Shown here piece by piece: positions 46,301 to 59,546 of a stretch of DNA of 64,000 nucleotides; the first letter of the stretch is position 1, and every line of letters starts with the position of its first letter. Under the pieces are notes generated by a model. It ran no database searches and was not told where the DNA came from. It worked only from the letters and a program-made list of their open reading frames with translations. The position numbers and the translations under genes are program-made. The DNA is from Choanephora cucurbitarum (lineage: Eukaryota; Mucoromycota; Mucoromycetes; Mucorales; Choanephoraceae): contig JAIWNI010000003.1 of assembly GCA_025331435.1 (NCBI GenBank), forward strand, positions 496,001 to 560,000, in the 5' to 3' direction.

Positions 46301-49300
46301 ACTTTACGCCATTTGCAAATATCATCTCAAGCAACACAAGAAATTTATATCAGTGAACTATTTGCTTTCGAACTGAACTTCTTTGATACGTCATCAGCTT
46401 TCATTTATGTCTCTCAAGTCATTTGTATTAAATATGGTAAGCATGAATAGAAATGCTGTTGTCTATACTCTTGCATCAAGCATAGACAAAGCTATTACAA
46501 AAGATAAGTACAAGTTTATCTGATGCATTTCTTTTATGACATAAACGACTATTGAGTCAATGAAATGTATATATGTCAAACTTCAAGGCGTAAGCGCCTC
46601 TAACTTGAATGTTATTTATATAAAAGGCTGAGCTGAAGCCCAAGCATTTTATTTTGATATCGCTAGTATTGTTATCTTGAAAAAAATGAGCAAAATTCTT
46701 CAGAGGTAACGGAGATATCATTCTCCAAAGCTGCATCTAATCTGTTATCAAGCAAAGTCGTGTACCTCTGAAAATGACTCTCGATGTCACTTCTTTTTTA
46801 TCCAAATCAATTGTGGCGAAAAAAAGAGAGTTAACTTCACTACTTCATCCAGCCTCAAGACATTTTTGTTCTTGGTATGGCTTCTTATGGAAGTGTTAGA
46901 GTCCATACAGCTGGTTTTAGTGATATGAAGACATCTACCTTTTTTGTCCTTTATTTTCAACACATCAAAGTAAACTTTTTCTGACTGTTCTTTTTTTTTG
47001 GCAATCTGTGGTATTTCATCACCAAAAAGTGTTTTGGGATGACTGAGTGCACGGCTATTGCCTTCTTTGTAATAACTTGCAATTCCTTTGCTTGTTTCAT
47101 AAAACTTTTTGCTTCCAAGGATAGGATTGACGCCCAATTATTGATAAAAAGGCAATGGGCTGAGACCATTGTTTGATACCTGAAGTAATTATCCTGTTGC
47201 GAGCGGCAGGAAACTCAGCGCTGATAGTTACATACAACATACTGTGAAACGATTTGATTAGTCTGGATGTTCTAGTATAACGAGCAGCTAAAGCTGGCTT
47301 CATTTCAAATCACAGTCAAAAACGATACAGCTAATGGATGATTGTAGCAACCTCAATACCCATCTACGACAATTGGAAAATTTCATTGAAAGATAAAAAG
47401 CAGTTTCTAGAGAGTTGACAAAAGAACCACTAGCACACAAACACAATGCTGGCCGTAAGAGCTGGTGTCTTGTAGATGATAATACGATTGAATGATTACT
47501 TGCAACTCTGGGTTCACTTTGAAATTAACCTAATAGTAACTCTTCAAAAACTTAAAGCTTCTTCCAGCTATTTATCAGCGCCACTGTCATTAGCACTATT
47601 ATGAAACAAAGGCCAAACAACACAATGCATTTTTCAAGAGATTTCTTGCTTCTAATAGTGATTCCATTGATATTTTTATTTTTGTACTTATCCAGATCTG
47701 TGCCTGTAACGAGATTACTGGCTTCAAAATTATAAAAGAGCCTCGCCGGAACTTCAAGATGCTTCTTATGATCTCAGTCAAGGAACTGAGCTTTGCTTAT
47801 GGTTTTTGTTTTCTGTATACATGTCAAAAGATAAACTTAAAAAGAAGGCATTGCTACGTGGGATCAAAAATGCGAAATGCAACCAAATATCATGTGACTT
47901 ATTTGTTGATTTACAAGCTCTGTAATATATAAACCAGGACATCCCTTGTCTTTAAGCATTGAGACTGTCAAATGACTTTTGTGAAACACTGCTTCAAATA
48001 ATTTTCTCTGAGACTGTCTCCTTATCACAATACCTCTCTGTTCAAAAGCCACCCCATCTGTAAATGAAAAAGGTTTAACAGCAGTCATCATCATCGTTCG
48101 GATCTTGAATGGTAAAAGACATAAATAGTGCCCCAAAACTGAAAATTTTTTTTTTCTTTAGACAAATCTTCCTAACTATGGAATGAATGATGATAGCTTC
48201 CTGGCCTAGTAAACGATCAATCTCCCTTGATTTTCTTGGGAGGGCTGACGACGCATGCTGGGGCCATAATATCACCTAATTTACAGCGTGTATATTTGCG
48301 ATCTGACAAATGTCTCTTTTATTATCCTATAAATGACAATGAAAAATGAATGGGCCAATCCTTTTGTAATAAACCTTTTATCTTTATGAGCCATCCTCGT
48401 CTTAACTATTGATAGTGAATCATGTTATTTTAAAGTAGAAAGATAAACTGTGCGCGAGTCAAGATAGTATTCTATCTATCATACTCGCACAGATTGCAGA
48501 AATGGAGACTCTTGAAGCGTAGCTACTTGATGTTTCATGAGTAGCAGACTAAGAGTGTTTGAACAGAAATGGTTGCGACAATAGTGTTTAACATTCAAAT
48601 GGAGAATTTATAGCAATAATCACAAAAGGGTAATAGTTACAACAAGTATGTTCATCTGAAGAAGCCTCTTCAAGTTTGCATTCTGCTTTGAATAAGGGCA
48701 CAATATTATGTCCTTTCTCAGTCTTTCTTTACTAAATGGTGTTTATCTTCTCAAAGAGACCTTGTCTACAGTTAAAATATATCTGATTGGCTCATGCCGC
48801 TACATCTGATGCATTAAAATCAATTTATTCTCAGCATCGGCGAAAACTGACTTTGAATTTGTTGCCATGTCATAATATCCCCACCTGGTCTCTTTTTGTT
48901 TTGTTTTCTTTTTTCTTTAGCAAAGGCTGTGCTGAAAGAAGGACGGCAACCTTCCGATGTACTGGCTGATGCACGGGTGTTCTATCCCAAGGTGTTCTCT
49001 ACTAACCCCTTCCTTCCTGTAGATCTGAGGTGCTTGTTTATATGGTGAAGGTGTCGCCATCTTTTTACTCAGAGGGACTTTAGATTGTTGTCGGTGACAA
49101 TGGCTTCAATCGGGTCTCTTTGGCTCTTGTCTATGTAGGTGAGGTAGAAAGAGTCATAATGCTGGTTTTGCCGACTACCCTCTTTTACTTTTACTTTTTC
49201 TCTTGTTTCTTGAGAAGGGTTGCTTCTTGTCTTGGCATTTGAAAGTAAAAAAGAGTGCCGACTTCGGTTGATCTATTCTTAATAAACGTACTACTTCAGC

Positions 49301-49853
49301 TACACGCCATCAAAAGACAGAACCAACTCTCTCTTCCTCTTTCTCTTAAACTACACAACTTGCCGAGTTGTTATAAAAACTTAATGAAAATGAAAATAAA
49401 CCAAGAAAGCTTTCTTTCTTGTTCTCTGTGTACAACAAGAAAGCTACCTTGAATAACTATAAAAAGCAGCGCGTATGTGAGCAACGCGTTTTATCTTTTA
49501 TGACTACATTTATATGACAGCGTGTATTGATAGATAAAGACAACTATTCATCTCTTTAGCAATCAGAGGTTATAAAGACTGACGAAAAAGCCATAAATGT
49601 TATGTCACTACAAACAATTTCTATCAATTCTCAGTGGCAAGTGTTTTGGGAAGGAAGTTAATGTTTAGAAATCACTTTAGTCCTGCTGGTAAAATTCTAG
49701 CATCAGTAATACCGCGTCAATGGGCCAACGCCCTTACAAAGAAGTTTTCAATACGCAGCTGGGTTAACCAGAACTTTAATATAGGATTAAAAAGAAAAAG
49801 GAAGGTTGATTAGACTAGTAGCCTGTTTTGATTTATAAACGAAGCTGTTAATG
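43321..49853. other. Large gene-poor region with possible coding relics
   Basis: About 6.5 kb without a gene I can support. Pieces that look slightly coding: a minus-strand frame near 43660-43960 (LLESVFAQKRKLYIWV); a 27-codon plus-strand frame at 46105-46188 starting MLRKSTKMFLRFGLNSR, which looks like a mitochondrial presequence; minus-strand frames over 46787-48275; and a less AT-rich island at 48840-49200 with open frames on both strands and a strong acceptor at 48920. None closes into a gene or matches a family I know. They may be old insertions or decayed genes. Confidence 0.35.
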
Positions 49854-52211
49854 TTAATTATAAGATAAAATATTTTCTTGCTTGTTCCACATGTTTCTGT
49901 AGACACTGTCCTCTATTTGTAATAAGTTGTTGTGATTGCCTGACTCAACCACTTTTCCTTCTTTTAACACGAAAATCTTGTCTGCATCAGCAATTGTTCT
50001 CAAGCGGTGGGCAATATGAAGGCTGGTCATACCAGTTTCGCGCAATATACTTCTGAAATTGGCCAATAGAGATTGCTCAGTATGTGTATCCAAAGCTGAT
50101 GTAGCTTCATCCAAAAACAGAATACGAGGATTCTTGAGGATTGTTCTGGCAAGCGAAATTCTTTGCTTTTCACCGCCTGATAACATCATACCACGTTCAC
50201 CGACTGTTGAGTCGTACTTTTCAGGTAAAGACATAATCACATCATGAACACGAGCTCGCTTAGCTGCTGCATACACCTCCTCTTTAGATGCATCAGTTCG
50301 ACCATAGTTGATGTTGTAATAGATAGAATTATTAAACAAGGTTGTGTCTTGAGGAACAACGCCGATTGCTCTACGCAGGCTGTCCATAGTAACATCCTTT
50401 ATGTTTTGTCCATCGACATAGATATTGCCAGATTGTGGCTCATAAAAACGGAAGAGCAATCGAAGAATGGTTGATTTACCACATCCACTTGGGCCTACAA
50501 AAGCTGCTTTAGAGCCAGCAGGTACTGTGAATGAGACATCGTTCAGAATGGGCCTATCAGGATGGTAACCGAATTTAACATTCTCAAATCGAATCTCACC
50601 ACCCTTAAAGACGAACTCTTTTGCATCGGGAGCATCTTGGACAAGGGGAGCACGATTTTCGAGATTAAATAAGGTATCCATATCAATCAAAGATTGTCTA
50701 AGCTCTCTGTATACAGAGCCCAAAAAGTTGAGAGGCATTGATAGCTGGAAGACTAGCTGGTTTACCATAACAACATCACCTACTGTCATGGTACCCTTAA
50801 GTACGCCGTCAGCAGAAAGCAACATCATGAGAGTCAAAGAAGTACTGAAAATAGCATTTTGACCCGCATTTAACATAGCCAAACTAGATGCTACCTTCAA
50901 CGATGCTTTTTCATACTGTTGCAAAGGTTTATCATATTGTTCGGCTTCAAATTTCTCATTATTGAAATACTATAGGTAGAGTAAATCGACATAGCTTTTT
51001 TATCTTTGGCCCATATTGCTTACCTTGACAGCTTCAAAATTAATCAAAGAATCTACAGCCTTAGACGCCGCGACATTGTCAGCAGAGTTTGCCTGTTTTC
51101 TGAATTTCGTTCTCCAAGCAGTAGTCGTTACCGTATAGCCAGTGTAAGCAATAATAGTACCAAGCGTTACAAGTGCATAAGGAGTTCCAAACTTGTAAGC
51201 CTATAGAAATAAAACAACACAAATGTACTTGAGGTTCATACGCTATATTTTTAAAGCAATCCTTGATGAGCAGAAACTTACCAAAATACCACAAACCATA
51301 CTAATTTCTAGAGCAGTTGGCAAGACGTGAAAAACCATAGAGCTCACCATAAAGCTTATACCTCTATTTGCAATAAGGTTTGAGAAAAACCTTATTATCT
51401 GTTCATGTTGATAACACATACTTTGTACCACGATCAATCGCACGATTTAATCCTCCTGTTTGACGAGTTAGATGAAAGCCAAGATCAAGTTTATGAAGAT
51501 GCGAGAATACATTAAGAGCAACACGTCTAATTGCCTTCTGAGCTACGGCAGCAAAAACAGCATTACGAAGCTCCTGAAAAGCACTAGCGCCCAAACGGGC
51601 AAGGCCATCTAATATTGTCAATAGGCCGAAGAAACAATTTTCAATTCTGCTCTTTCTTTTACTTACAACCAATAATGGCGGCACCGCAAACAGTCCACAG
51701 AGTACCATCTTCGGGCATCGTTACATTTAATGAATCAATTACGTTTTTGAAAAAGAAGGGCACTTGCACATTTAAGAGCTATAGTTTTTAAGCGTCAACG
51801 CAAAGTCATGTATAGATGCGTAGTTTGCTCTACCTTGCCACCCACTAACAGAGATAACGCTATTACTACACGAGCTTTGACACCAGCATCATTTTTTGGC
51901 CATATGTATTTCATCAGTTGTCTAATAATAGCCCAATCCGTAGCATTTCTAGCTTTGTTGGAAGCGCTCTCTGCAATGGGTGTTGTATTTTTGTCTATCG
52001 TTTTCTTAGCTGGTGTTGATTTGTTTGTGGAAGAGGTAAATATTCTTTTTTGTGTCAAATTCCAGATATTTGCAGGCTTTTTATGAGTTGCGGCAAAGTT
52101 TTTATAGATTATACTACTCGGCGCAACAAGCGCTTTGTTTGAGGGTGGTAATTTCCAAACCTGCCTTAATGCTGTCGCTCTCAGACAATGTGTTGAGAGC
52201 CGAGGGAGCAT
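49854..52211 (-). CDS. ATM1: Mitochondrial half-size ABC transporter Atm1
   Basis: Six minus-strand exons, 51834-52211, 51667-51778, 51422-51608, 51282-51363, 51024-51200 and 49854-50969, close in phase to 683 residues (yeast Atm1 has 690). The start [20 protein letters not shown] is an Arg-rich mitochondrial presequence; the open frame continues 21 nt upstream but without an ATG. Six membrane helices lie between about 110 and 400, with [17 protein letters not shown] and [21 protein letters not shown] as Atm1 hallmarks. The ATPase has Walker [10 protein letters not shown] (about 471-479), signature LSGGE (about 575) and Walker [13 protein letters not shown]. Atm1 in the inner membrane exports a glutathione-linked sulfur species for cytosolic Fe-S protein assembly, so it depends on glutathione made by the ligase encoded at 26.9-29.2 kb. 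Confidence 0.95.
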
Positions 52212-55200
52212 TTTTCTTCTTTTAAAAGCCAAGCAAGAAAGAAAAAAGAAAGCTCGAGAGTTTGATAATGCGCTTTTAAAATTAGTGACTGCATTATCTA
52301 TTATGCAAGTTGGACCCTGCTTTACCCTCTTAGTATATATGTCATAGATAAATGCTCCTGTTTGTTTATAATCATATGTGCTAATGAGGGCCCGTTTTTG
52401 CTTTGCTAGTCAGTAGCTGTTTCTAAACAAGATGTAGACAAGTGTGTTTTTGTAAATATGTGTTTGAAATCATTATCTTCAAACTTTTTTGAAGTGGTTG
52501 AGCTTTTTGAGACTGCAGCATTATGTGACATCTGTCTAGTTTGGGTCAATCAATTAAACCACTTCATGCGCCTGATTAGAGCATATGTCATTCCTAAATA
52601 CAGACACCGAAAGATTATCGACCCTGATTGCTGTATGAAAAAAGTGCTGTATTGTACAGCTTTCGATAGTTGCTAGACATGTGTTGCTATTAAATTAGGT
52701 CTATCAATAATAAGCCTATATGTCAACGTCGAAAGCTGTTAATAAACTCTAAAAAGTGGTGATAATTCCGAGCTCAAACTAGCTTATCTTGGCATCTCTT
52801 TCTTTTTATCAGTTTTATCTCGGCTTATACATTATCCGATCTAAATGGTTTCTAGAAATCAGTAATATCGGTTGCCTTATTTCTATCAAGGTAAATGTAT
52901 AGATTTTTCATGGAACAAGTGATATTAACATTCCAATTCGATGTAACAGAAGCGAAAGGAGAAACAGCTACTAGGCCAGAAGGGGCTTAGTTTGTATGAT
53001 GACCTCGGAAGCATACAGTTTCGTTCATAAAAGGTGGTATGGTACAATAGTCTGTCCATTTAATATTGCTTGATTCAAAAATATGGTCGACATAAGAGTC
53101 CGTTCATCAAGAATATGAACACTCCCGAATAAAGTGGCTATTGTATGAAAGGGTTTTGCTTTGTGCGATGATAAGGGATTTCTTATTTATCTTATCAACT
53201 GCAAAAAAATAGTACCGACAAATCTTCGATGTGGGACAATTGTTTGCTGGTTTCAATTGCCAGAGTAGTCCACTTCCCCTACCCCTACTCCTCGCCGAGA
53301 AGTATTAACTTTGGTTCTATCCATGTACAGCATTTGCTCTATTTGAGAGTGTAAATACTCTCAAACCATAGTGGAGGGCAGTGATATATTGAATTATATT
53401 TCATACACCCTTTTCATGTATGGACGTAGATAGTTACAAATTTCAAAAACGTTAAATTTGGGTACATTTGTTGTTGCATATTTTTGTTTTTCTTTGTAGG
53501 AATAGAACTACACAAATAAACGACCAATTAGCCTTGAGCTATCTCTTTCTCTAGCAAAACCCCTAATTTTGGTACCAATTTGTGAAGAACGGTACATTGG
53601 AAGGACCAACCAAAAAGACACGAGTCTACAAATTGCTTTGTGCTCGTACTGTAAAAGATTTTGTATTTGACATAAACCCTCGAATGGTAAAAACGCGATT
53701 GGGCTACGTTTCATAGAAGAAGTTCAGCTAACTCTTATACCCATTGCCTATCGTTAACGATAGAAACCACAAACGTAACCAGCGAAGACATAGGAGGGTT
53801 ATTTAAAGAGACATGGAATATCTCAAAGTCTACTTGCTTCGGGAAAGCATCCAATGAAGTAGTGAGAAGATAGGCAAAGCATAAATTCAACAGAAAAGCA
53901 TATTTGAACCTACAAGCTTTAGGACCACCGCATAAATCTGAGATGCTAGCATCCACAGTTAGAAGACTCTGATCAATCTACTAAGAAGGGAGACAGTAGA
54001 TCAAAATAATATGTGTATTTGACAACCAAGATAAGCTCACAGAGACACGGCAATGACCTTGATGAAGATAGTTGGTCTGCTTCCATAAAAAGCTGAAGCA
54101 TATTTGTTCCGATAGCTGTGATAAAGCTACTGAGTCAGATTTTTAATGGGTAGAGTCCCTGAGCTCTCAAAATGATGAAGAACGTACTATGCCATAATAC
54201 CTCAGAAGCTTTTATAAATTAATCAACAATTTTTCTTTCTTTGGGCCACGTATTGAAATCAGTGCGATATGAATACAAAAATGTGCATCGTGTGACATGT
54301 CTCATAGTCAAACTGACTTGCAAAGCAAGTTAAATGGATTCAGCTGTAATGAATTGCGGTTCAATTATAACGTCACTTTTGTCAGGAATGCTGGTAAATC
54401 TATGATATGCTAAAAACCCTCGACTAATCCAATATCAATCTGGAAGGTCCCATGAGTGTGAATATGGATGGCGAATGTAGCAGAGGGAAACAGAAAGAGA
54501 ACTGATTCTGCAGTCAATGTTTGGTGTACAACATTGACTGCCTTTTAGTTCAGTAGGCTTGGTATAAATTTTATAGGAAGTAAAGCAAGTTTTTGAATGC
54601 TTTATCGAATGGTAAGCTCAACGCCACACTTGGGCTTGATAATGTATGCGAAGCATAGGCTGAAATAATCGTGATTCAATCAATAAGTGGGAATTTCTTT
54701 GATGAAATAGTGATAATAATATAAACTTATTTTCTATTGAAATTCCTTGATATATACAAAATTAAAAGTCAAGAAAAAGAACTAAAGAAACTCAATAAAA
54801 ACAGCATTTGGTATTCATATGTCAAACTAATGTTACACCATAGGCAACCGAACTACCTAATGGAACTTGCCGATGCACGGATTTCAAAACACCCATTGCC
54901 ATTTTTCAAAAACCGACAGTTGGCGTTACGTTAATTGTATCTTATTCATCATTAAGAGAGAGAGAACTCAACTGCTAAAGCTTATTTAGTTTTCAACAAG
55001 CAAGCCAGTTTATGGAAAAAAGACCTACTAGTTTGGCTACGACTTGTGATGAAAATAGAAGTGTCGGGTGTCTTTGTTTTCTTTTCGATTCCTGTTACAC
55101 ATACTCGAAATCTGTAGAATCAGAGAAAGAATTTAGAAACTAAAAAAAAACTCCCAAGAAGGAGCAGAGTAGCTACTAAAAATAGCAACCAGGAACCAAA

Positions 55201-55863
55201 TATTTTTAATGATTAAAAGAATAACACATCCTGTCCAACAGACAAATACGAATTTGACACACCAAGCGTTAATATGAGCAATAGAGTAGGTAGACTTTTA
55301 AGTGGGAAGGAGATCTTCAAATGTCATTTTTTTCGTTGATTTCTTTTCTCTCTTTTTTGATTTGCATAAAATATACAGTAATAAAGGAGACTGTATTATT
55401 TATACAGCCAATCCAAATTGGTTAGAATAGTTGAAGTTCAAAAACATTGCAGCAATTATGTAATGTGCCAAGAGCCTAAGTCTTTTTGTTACATTTGAAG
55501 AATAAGCCCTCTTGTTTTAGTTTACTGCTTTCTCTAAGTGCACTTTATGTCCATCTAATAGAAAAAGGAGATGAGAAAAAAAAAAGGGTCCTCTCACTCG
55601 AATTAAGAAGAAAAACCAAGAAAGAAAGAAACCCACGCTCCATAGTTTTTTTTAACGGTTAATAAAAAAAAGTAATTACAGATAATTAAATAATATGTTA
55701 CAAGAACATATTAGAAACAGTGAGGGGGAGAACATTTTTCTTTCTATGTATGCGAAAGACAAAACTGGCGTCGTTTATTGTTGAATGGTGTCTAAGTGCT
55801 GATATAAATAAACTAAACATAAAAAAAAGGGAAAAAAAATAGGAGACATACAATCTTTTGTTC
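52212..55863. other. Gene-poor spacer upstream of ATM1
   Basis: About 3.6 kb between ATM1 and the small secreted protein gene, with no supported coding frame, RNA gene or clear repeat. Short pieces such as GAATAAAGTGGCTATTG near 53130 echo one near 41545 (AATAAAGTGGTCACTG) and may be scattered remains of a mobile sequence. Confidence 0.35.
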
Positions 55864-56538
55864 CTAGTAAAGAGCCATATAAGCTACCATGGCGAGACCA
55901 AGTGCCAAGGATGAAGAGCCGGTTAATTTGCTTGATCCTGAAGTAGGACTAGCGGAGGCTTCAGCCGTGGGCGAACCAGATGGGGCACCTTCAACAGACA
56001 TAGTGTTAGCTAGACTGGCAGAAGAAGTAGCGGCAGGAGCGGAACTAGAGGCAGCAGCAGCAGCAGTAGAGCTTGCAAAGACATAGCCTTGTCCTGATGA
56101 TTGAGCATAGGGAATAGCAGTAAGAGAAACATTGCTTCCACTAATAGTACCATAACAATAAGTGTTGGAGTTGTCAACACAAAGAACGTTGTTGGAGTTA
56201 CAGAGACAAGAAGCAGTACTTGCTAAGGTAGATTTACAAGAGTCAGGGATAGTGGGGCATGAAGTAGATGTCAAGGTAGAAGAACCCCAACAGTATTGTC
56301 CTTGAGTGTTGATACAGGTTGTCATAATATCACTGCAACGACAGCTGACATTACCGCCAATGCTGCTACAGGTGGAAGGAACATTACATGTGGTTGAAGG
56401 CAAGTTGGAGTAAGGAATTCTCTTGTCTCGCTTAGCAAGACCATGTCCGCCTACAAAGTCATCGGTGATAATCAATGTAGATGCTGAAGCAGTGCAGACA
56501 AAGACAGAAAGTGATGAAAGAAGCAAGCTGAGTTTCAT
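55864..56538 (-). CDS. Small secreted Cys-rich GPI-anchored protein
   Basis: A single exon of 224 residues starts at the ATG at 56538 (MKLSLLLSSLSVFVCTASAS), a clean signal peptide; an upstream alternative start adds a second hydrophobic stretch and is less likely. A Lys-Arg site (LAKRDKRIPYS) may be processed. Then come two similar Cys modules of about 45 residues: CNVPSTCSSIGGNVSCRCS...CINTQGQYCWG and CPTIPDSCKSTLASTASCLC...CVDNSNTYCYG, apparently an internal duplication. An Ala/Ser-rich stalk and a hydrophobic end (SSLALGLAMVAYMALY) signal GPI attachment. It is a likely wall or surface protein of unknown function. Confidence 0.85.
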   Translation of the reverse strand: MKLSLLLSSLSVFVCTASASTLIITDDFVGGHGLAKRDKRIPYSNLPSTTCNVPSTCSSIGGNVSCRCSDIMTTCINTQGQYCWGSSTLTSTSCPTIPDSCKSTLASTASCLCNSNNVLCVDNSNTYCYGTISGSNVSLTAIPYAQSSGQGYVFASSTAAAAASSSAPAATSSASLANTMSVEGAPSGSPTAEASASPTSGSSKLTGSSSLALGLAMVAYMALY

Positions 56539-57025
56539 TTTACACAGATAGACAAGAAAAAGAAAAAGCAAGAAGAAAGATGAAAAGAAAAAAAAACAAG
56601 TAAAAGATTAAAAGTCAAAATCGAATAAAAAAAAAACAAAAACAAAGCTAATGACATTCGGTCTCCGATAGAAAATCGTTCAATTTAGTAAGAGTGCCCG
56701 TGTCCATATAAGTCTGTTCCAACTGTAGTACACAATTCAGAGTAAGCTCTGTTGAGAAATTTATACACTGTATATGTACACTTTTGTACTACTATGGGAC
56801 AATAAAAAAGACACTTCGCAGAGCACACTGGATTTGTTTCTTCACCTTTTCTTTTTCTTCAACTACAAATGACTCACCTTAGGTATAAAGAAAAACAAAA
56901 ACATAGTAGAAAAATGCTCATTGTCCGAGTTTTCTTAATCAATACTTTCAAATAGTGATTTCTCTTACTTAGGTAACATACAAATTCTTCTTGCAGTAAA
57001 CCATGATTGACGTGTTCTATTCTAG
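56539..57025. other. Divergent promoter region and unresolved 5' exons of the membrane-protein gene
   Basis: This holds the upstream region of the small secreted protein gene and, from about 56868, possible first exons of the rightward membrane protein. ATG ACT CAC CTT AG at 56869-56882 with a GTATAAAG donor, and an ATG at 56913, are candidates. I could not find a combination that closes the phase into 57026. Confidence 0.35.
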
Positions 57026-58871
57026 AGCGATGCGCAATTTGGGTCTATCTTTATGGCTTTTTCATTGTCAGTGTCTACAAAAGCGACAAATTTAGATGCT
57101 TGAAATTGAGATCAATTCTTGCAGGCGAATTAAGATCAATTGTTACGCTGATGATGATAGCAATATTAATACTACAGTTTCTATGGGGTAAAGATCATCA
57201 GCTGATTTGATCTTTCGTATATACTTAGCGTTATTTTCATAGATCTAACATCAACTTATGTCAAGTATCAGGAAGGCTATATTGACTATCATGGTCAGAT
57301 ATTGACTAAGCCTTTTGTTATGTTGCAACCCGAAAACCAACAACTACTTAGAGTAAATTCTCTTCTTATACGAACAAAAGAAATTAGAAAAGAAAACGGC
57401 TAACCTCTTAGTTCTAGACTATTGACTATGTTGAGTGTGTTACATTCTCTCTTGAAGTTGGTGTTTTCTTCTTGTTGCAGTCGTTTTGGAATTACCTCGC
57501 TAATGCATTCGCTAAGAAAAATTTCATGAGCTCCTTTGAATTTAGATTTTATATTGCTTGGTAGGAACCTATTTGTTCAGAAAAAGTGCTATGTATGCTA
57601 ATTCATTCTATTTAGGGCAATTGTGAGTATGTCAATGTATCCTATTCTCCAATGGAACTACCGAAATGATCTTGAAAAAAGAGAAGCAATTCCACAGCTT
57701 GCATATGGTATTGAAGGTCCGTAACTATATATTTCTAATTCCTAGCGCATGGATATTAAACTTCCTTTTTCTATCAGCAATGACCGCCTCTCTTTTAGGT
57801 ATCCGAACTCACATTCGCTTCCGACGCATCATTTCATTGACAAAGAAGAGCCAGGCTAGCAGCAAAGCCTTAGAGCGACTCAGATATTATAAAGATATGA
57901 ACATAGCAAGTTCTCTCTGTTTATTCTCTTATGCTCTATCTGTCATTATCCTCTGTGTGGATGGCTTGACGGCTATGGTTATCAACAAAAATAAGTTTGC
58001 TACTGATTGTCTTATGGCTAATCTGAATGTCTGTGTAATCTTCCTCTGGCTTTGTTTGGTAAGTTCGGCGCTTTACCTATTACAGAAAAGAAGTTAATAG
58101 AAAGATATCATATAGATCCTCATCTTTCATCCTCATACTAAATCCCTCAAATCAGAGGGCGTTTCAACTGACGGCTCTAGCCTTCCATATTCTACCAATC
58201 CTCGTGTTCAACAAGCAGCCGAAAGCAGAAGCAAGAGCATTACTATTTACAATATGGATGAGGATGCAAAAGATATCACTCATGTAATAACACCCGGTGG
58301 TGAGAATATGACCTCTGGTTCCACTATTGTTAACAATGGAGGCTTCATGCGAGCCATGACTCCAGTCACAGTAGATTATCCATACCAAGCAAACGATACT
58401 ATGCCTCTTACATCTTCCGCTGGTTCGGCAAGACCTTATTCGCCTGCAGAGTTTAAAGCTTTAAACAGTGTTGCTATCGAAGATCCTTATAGCAGCCAGC
58501 CTGTTATGTTTTCCATGATGAACAATTCTGTTACCAAGCAATCGCAGTATAACATCCCAATGGATACAATGGCTGCTCCTCACTCTCCTCTTAGCCCTTC
58601 TGGTCCTTTAAGTCCTAATCTTAATTCTCGTAGTCCCATTGGTCCTTCAAGTCCTACTGCTGTACACGGTGGTCCTCTGACTCCCACCAGTCCTTATGGT
58701 CCTCGTGGAGCAGCTTACGAAAACAATGAAGGCTATCACTCTAATGCTAATTTAGAATTTTATCAAAGAAGCATGGCTTCTCAGATGAACCATGATTTTC
58801 ATGGTAGCCAACAGTCCGAACAAATGACTAAGGAATGGCTCTGGCAGTCTCCTGATAGAAGAGACACATAG
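57026..58871 (+). CDS. Multi-pass membrane protein with Ser-Pro-rich tail, N-terminus unresolved
   Basis: Exons that join in phase are 57026-57187, 57243-57352, 57481-57560, 57616 to about 57722, about 57748 to 58058, and 58116-58871. Membrane segments: IWVYLYGFFIVSVY, IVTLMMIAILILQFLW, IVSMSMYPILQW, WILNFLFLSAMTASLLGI, IASSLCLFSYALSVIILCVD and LNVCVIFLWLCL. Between them are basic loops (IRFRRIISLTKKSQ). The topology resembles a seven-helix receptor whose first helix may lie in the missing 5' part. The roughly 260-residue tail is disordered, with SPLSPSGPLSP and GPLTPTSPYGP motifs typical of proline-directed kinase sites. The intron near 57723-57747 would be only 25 nt; a longer alternative to the AG at 57778 also fits but removes a helix. 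I do not recognise the family. Confidence 0.72.
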
Positions 58872-59546
58872 TCAAACTATCTCGGCACAAAGATTAAATC
58901 AACTTCCCGCAAAATGCCTTCTCTAACTAAGTAACACAATGCATAATCCTGTAACATTCACAAATCTAATAAACTAATTTCTCGTCTCTTTCTACTGGTG
59001 AAGCTAAAAATAAATTTAGAGCACATTTTAATAAGAGCATACATTGCATTGTGCATTAGCACCGGCTTTCAGTTCTTTCTGGTACTATTCACTTTTGAAA
59101 TTGAGTCATACTGCGATTTGCATATCATTTTGTAAGTAACATAGTTTTGTGGTTACTTCCTGCATGATACCAACTTAAGAAAGTTAAATTTCGATTCAGT
59201 TGAAATTGAATCGCGATAAGAAATTAAAAATAAAAGTTTTTTTTTGATTTGAAACGTGACGTCTGAAGAGCTTAAGCTAACTTCTTTCGTTCCGCGCACT
59301 ATCATGACTAGATGGATGAGAAGTTTTAACAGAGAAAAGTTACTAGTGCATTCTCACAGTCTAATCCTTCAATTTATGTTTCCTCTCGACGGGTTTTAAC
59401 CATCGAAGATGCTTCTCATGGTATCCTACCATAAAGAAATATTGCTAAAACACAGTCTTAGGCAAGTGGTATTGTTTTCTTGCAAGAAGTAATCCATATA
59501 GGCCTCTCTTTAAACTCTTTCTTGATCTAGAAAACATAATAACCGA
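58872..59546. other. 3' flank of the membrane-protein gene and spacer
   Basis: AT-rich spacer. Near 59480-59515 the minus strand contains a short block reading FKERPIWITSC, which could be a relic exon. No complete gene is seen. Confidence 0.35.

Noticed and set aside
46787..48275. Chain of minus-strand frames in the gene-poor region
   Set aside because: Frames of 60-116 codons with no recognisable motif; cannot be joined by convincing splice sites.
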